From positions 1-52,302 of the forward strand of contig JADHOR010000012.1 of NCBI GenBank assembly GCA_016778895.1: 52,302 bases of DNA, in the 5' to 3' direction. Under the pieces are notes generated by a model, which had not been told where the DNA came from, did not search any database, and worked only from the letters and a program-made list of their open reading frames with translations. The position numbers were made by a program, and so were the translations under genes. This document shows, in pieces, positions 49,383-52,302 of the stretch (position 1 is its first letter; each line of letters opens with the position of its first letter). This DNA comes from Candidatus Puniceispirillum sp. (lineage in GTDB: Bacteria > Pseudomonadota > Alphaproteobacteria > Puniceispirillales > Puniceispirillaceae).

Positions 49383-52274
49383 ATGCTTAGAAAGAAGACG
49401 TCCGGGGTAGCAAGAGGCCCCCAGTCATCATCTTTCATTGGCAAAGCAGCCGAAACGGTTGTTGACCGCCGCGCGTTTTTGCGTGGTTCTGGTCTTGCTA
49501 TTGGAGGTATAGCGACTGCTGCAGCATTAGTTGGGTCGAACGTGACACCAGCGCAAGCTGCGATTTCAGGAGCAAAGGTAGAAATTAAAAAGTCTGTTTG
49601 TACACATTGTTCTGTTGGTTGTACGGTTGTTGCCGAAGTTCAGAATGGCGTTTGGACTGGGCAAGAGCCAGGTTGGGACAGCCCAATCAATCTCGGTGCT
49701 CACTGTGCAAAGGGCGCCTCTGTTCGGGAAACTGCAAGCGGCGAGCGCCGCCTGAAGTATCCAATGAAGCTTGTAGGCGGAAAATGGGTGCGGATGAGCT
49801 GGGATGATGCCATCAATGAAATTGGCGACAAGATGTTGGAAATCCGTCAGACATCGGGCCCTGACTCAGTTTACTGGCTCGGCTCTGCCAAGCATAGCAA
49901 TGAACAGGCATATTTGTTCCGTAAGTTTTACGCTTATTGGGGTAGTAACAACGGTGACCATCAAGCACGTATTTGTCACTCAACAACAGTAGCCGGGGTC
50001 GCAAATACCTGGGGCTATGGTGCGATGACTAACTCTTATAATGATATGCACAACTCAAAGGCTATATTCATTATTGGTGGTAACCCTGCCGAAGCTCATC
50101 CTGTCTCGCTGATGCATGTCCTCAAAGCAAAAGAGCAGAATAATGCGCCAGTGATCGTTTGTGACCCGCGCTTTACACGGACTGCGGCACATGCAGACGA
50201 GTATGTTCGTTTCCGCCCCGGCTCAGACGTTGCCCTTATTTGGGGTATCATGTGGCACATCTTTGAAAACAAGTGGGAGGATAAAGAGTTTATCCGTCAG
50301 CGTGTTTACGGCATGGAAGATGTAATGGCTGAAGTCAAGAAATGGACACCGGCTGAAACCGAGCGTGTAACTGGTGTTCCGGGATCACAGCTCAAGCGTG
50401 TTGCCATGATTATGGCAAATAACCGTCCAGGCACTTTCGTATGGTGTATGGGTGGCACGCAGCACACCAACGGTAACAACAACACTCGTGCATATTGTGC
50501 GCTTCAGCTTGCTCTCGGAAACATGGGTACTGCTGGTGGTGGTGCAAATATTTTCCGTGGTCACTGTAATGTTCAGGGTGCAACCGACTTCTGTGTCCTG
50601 TCACACTCACTGCCTGGCTATTATGGCCTGTCAGCTGGCGCGTGGAAGCATTGGGCGCGTGTCTGGGGCGAGGATATTGAGTGGCTTAAAGGGCGCTTCA
50701 GATCCATCAAGGGGAAAGACGGCAAGTCAAAGAGCCTGATGAACATGAGCGGTATTCCTGTCTCGCGTTGGATAGACGGTGTTCTTGAAAACAAAGAGAA
50801 TATTGACCAGCCAGACAATCTTCGTGCGATGGTGTTTTGGGGGCATGCTCCAAACTCGCAGACTCGCATGAAAGAAATGAAGACGGCTATGGAAAAGCTC
50901 GACTTGATGGTCGTGGTTGATCCATATCCAACCGTTTCTGCTGTACATTCCGATCGTACGGATGGTGTTTATTTGCTTCCGGCGACGACACAGTTTGAAA
51001 CTTACGGTTCTGCAACAGCATCAAACCGTTCGCTTCAGTGGCGTGAAAAGATCATCGAGCCTTCATTTGACTCGTTGCCTGATCATACGATCATCTACAA
51101 GTTCGCGAAGAAGTTTGGTTACGCTGATCGTATGTTCCGCAAAATCAAAGTCACTAATGACGAGCCACTAGTTGAAGATGTGACACGTGAATTTAACAGC
51201 GGTATGTGGACAATTGGGTACACTGGCCAGTCACCTGAGCGGATTAAGGCCCATATGGCGAACCAGCACGTATTCGACAGAACAACGCTGCAAGCCGTTG
51301 GTGGTGAGCTTGATGGTGAATATTATGGCTTGCCTTGGCCTTGCTGGGGTACACCAGAGATGGGTCATCCAGGCACACCGTTGCTCTATGACACATCCAA
51401 GCCAGTAGCGGAAGGCGGTCTTTGTTTCCGTGCCCGTTTTGGTGTAGAGCATGAGGGCAACAATCTGTTGGCTGAAGGTTCTTACCCCGTTGGGTCTGAA
51501 ATCAAGGACGGTTACCCAGAATTTACGATGGGTATGCTCAAGAAGCTTGGCTGGGATAGTGACCTGACTGCTGACGAACGTTCGGCAATTGAAAAGGTTG
51601 CTGGTGACAAGACCAACTGGAAGGTTGATTTGTCAGGTGGTATCCAAAGGGTTGCGATCAAGCACGGTTGCGCGCCATTTGGTAACGCGAAGGCACGGGT
51701 GAAGGTCTGGACATTCCCAGATCCAATTCCGCTGCATCGTGAGCCACTGTACACATCGCGTCGTGATCTGGTGGCCGATTACCCAACCTACTCAGACCGG
51801 AAGCTCTATCGCCTGCCGACTTTGTATAAGTCGATCCAGGATAAGGACTATTCGGTTGAATATCCGATGATTCTGACTTCAGGTCGTCTCGTCGAATATG
51901 AAGGTGGTGGTGATGAAACTCGTTCAAACCCATGGCTTGCTGAATTGCAGCAGGACATGTTTGTCGAGATGAACCCATTCGATGCCAACGGAAAGAATAT
52001 CCGCAACGGCGATATGGTTTGGGTGAAGACACCTGAAGGAGCGCAGATCAAGGTCATGGCCATGGTCACTGAACGCGTTGCCAAAGGAGTTGCCTTCCTA
52101 CCATTCCATTTTGGTGGACATCTTGAGGGTGTAGATCAACGATCCAAGTATCCAGAGGGCTCTGATCCTTATGTACTTGGTGAATCAGCCAACACAGCGT
52201 TCACTTATGGTTATGACTCAGTGACATTGATGCAGGAATCGAAATGTTCGCTCTGCACAATTGAACGCGTATAA
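49383..52274 (+). CDS. fdhA: Tat-exported formate dehydrogenase catalytic subunit
   Basis: The 963-residue protein has a Tat signal (VVDRRAFLRGSGLAIGGIAT, with AxA near residue 60), so it acts in the periplasm. It has the N-terminal [4Fe-4S] motif CTHCSVGC and the MopB catalytic domain. The Mo/W ligand is Cys198 in ARICHSTT, not selenocysteine. Also present are the IFIIGGNPAEAHP dinucleotide-binding region, and GRLVEYEGGGDETR and MAMVTERVAKGVAFLPFHFGG in the C-terminal domain. It differs from fdh1A in lacking the ferredoxin domains and NAD link, so electrons go to a membrane partner. It is 31 bases after the Tat-signal gene and 11 bases before fdhB. Confidence 0.94.
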   Translation: MLRKKTSGVARGPQSSSFIGKAAETVVDRRAFLRGSGLAIGGIATAAALVGSNVTPAQAAISGAKVEIKKSVCTHCSVGCTVVAEVQNGVWTGQEPGWDSPINLGAHCAKGASVRETASGERRLKYPMKLVGGKWVRMSWDDAINEIGDKMLEIRQTSGPDSVYWLGSAKHSNEQAYLFRKFYAYWGSNNGDHQARICHSTTVAGVANTWGYGAMTNSYNDMHNSKAIFIIGGNPAEAHPVSLMHVLKAKEQNNAPVIVCDPRFTRTAAHADEYVRFRPGSDVALIWGIMWHIFENKWEDKEFIRQRVYGMEDVMAEVKKWTPAETERVTGVPGSQLKRVAMIMANNRPGTFVWCMGGTQHTNGNNNTRAYCALQLALGNMGTAGGGANIFRGHCNVQGATDFCVLSHSLPGYYGLSAGAWKHWARVWGEDIEWLKGRFRSIKGKDGKSKSLMNMSGIPVSRWIDGVLENKENIDQPDNLRAMVFWGHAPNSQTRMKEMKTAMEKLDLMVVVDPYPTVSAVHSDRTDGVYLLPATTQFETYGSATASNRSLQWREKIIEPSFDSLPDHTIIYKFAKKFGYADRMFRKIKVTNDEPLVEDVTREFNSGMWTIGYTGQSPERIKAHMANQHVFDRTTLQAVGGELDGEYYGLPWPCWGTPEMGHPGTPLLYDTSKPVAEGGLCFRARFGVEHEGNNLLAEGSYPVGSEIKDGYPEFTMGMLKKLGWDSDLTADERSAIEKVAGDKTNWKVDLSGGIQRVAIKHGCAPFGNAKARVKVWTFPDPIPLHREPLYTSRRDLVADYPTYSDRKLYRLPTLYKSIQDKDYSVEYPMILTSGRLVEYEGGGDETRSNPWLAELQQDMFVEMNPFDANGKNIRNGDMVWVKTPEGAQIKVMAMVTERVAKGVAFLPFHFGGHLEGVDQRSKYPEGSDPYVLGESANTAFTYGYDSVTLMQESKCSLCTIERV

Positions 52275-52285
52275 GGGAGGTACAC

Positions 52286-52302
52286 ATGGCAAGAATGAAA
52301 TT
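52286..52302 (+). CDS. fdhB: Formate dehydrogenase Fe-S subunit, 5' end only
   Basis: Only five codons and two bases of a sixth lie in the window, preceded by GGGAGG. The residues MARMK match the usual N-terminus of the 4Fe-4S beta subunit (FdhB) that follows this type of catalytic gene. Partial at the window edge. Confidence 0.6.

Noticed and set aside
1-52302. CRISPR arrays, insertion sequences, prophage or integrase genes
   Set aside because: No regularly spaced repeats, transposase or integrase motifs were seen.

Overview
The window looks like chromosomal DNA of a marine alphaproteobacterium. The formate dehydrogenase types, the oxalate genes and the set of alphaproteobacterial DUF genes would fit a SAR116 (Puniceispirillum-like) or methylotroph-like lineage. 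That placement is inference from gene content; no rRNA or tRNA gene was seen to anchor it. The main theme is formate, oxalate and one-carbon metabolism, with two unrelated formate dehydrogenases and the genes to feed, mature and regulate them.

Layout. (1) 1-3780 is an AT-rich, gene-poor stretch of short unknown genes, a lipoprotein, a protease-like protein that has lost its catalytic triad, and gene fragments; it reads as a decaying insertion scar. (2) 3784-7299 holds a periplasmic MsrA, an alpha/beta hydrolase, and a leftward CaiB/BaiF CoA-transferase plus crotonase pair. (3) 7634-13298 is a rightward run: phosphoglycolate phosphatase-like HAD, an isopropylmalate-dehydrogenase-family enzyme, an Ldh2-family dehydrogenase, a GST, and OtnK and OtnC. 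It probably degrades a four-carbon acid sugar. (4) 13370-20523 has a quinone oxidoreductase, a two-subunit NAD-linked formate dehydrogenase of the tungsten Fdh1 type, and a PanE-like reductase. (5) 20728-33871 is the oxalate/formyl module: sucCD leftward, then rightward an FCD-type GntR regulator, oxc, frc, a 10-formyl-THF-hydrolase-like formyltransferase, fhs, a Usp protein and a complete tripartite tricarboxylate transporter (tctCBA). (6) 33931-39203 has a P-loop protein resembling zeta-toxin kinases, an ABC permease fragment, an FAH-family hydrolase, a Tat-exported multicopper oxidase and a TupA-like tungstate-binding protein. (7) 39327-52302 is a maturation and structural locus for a Tat-exported respiratory formate dehydrogenase: ModE-like regulator, a string of DUF proteins, a Mrp ATPase, a multi-cluster Fe-S protein, DUF3305, DUF3306, a TorD chaperone, a short Tat-signal protein, the catalytic subunit, and the first codons of the Fe-S subunit.

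How they fit together (inference). The TctCBA transporter could bring in oxalate. Frc and Oxc turn oxalate into formyl-CoA, CO2 and formate. The formyltransferase homologue and Fhs lie where formyl units would enter the tetrahydrofolate pool, and formate can be oxidised by the Fdh1-type cytosolic enzyme or the exported enzyme. A perfect palindrome, TGGTATACCA, occurs in front of the Fdh1 operon and in the sucC-gntR intergenic region, with a one-mismatch copy just upstream of gntR, so the GntR protein probably controls both loci. TupA, the ModE-like protein and the Fdh1 architecture together suggest dependence on tungsten.
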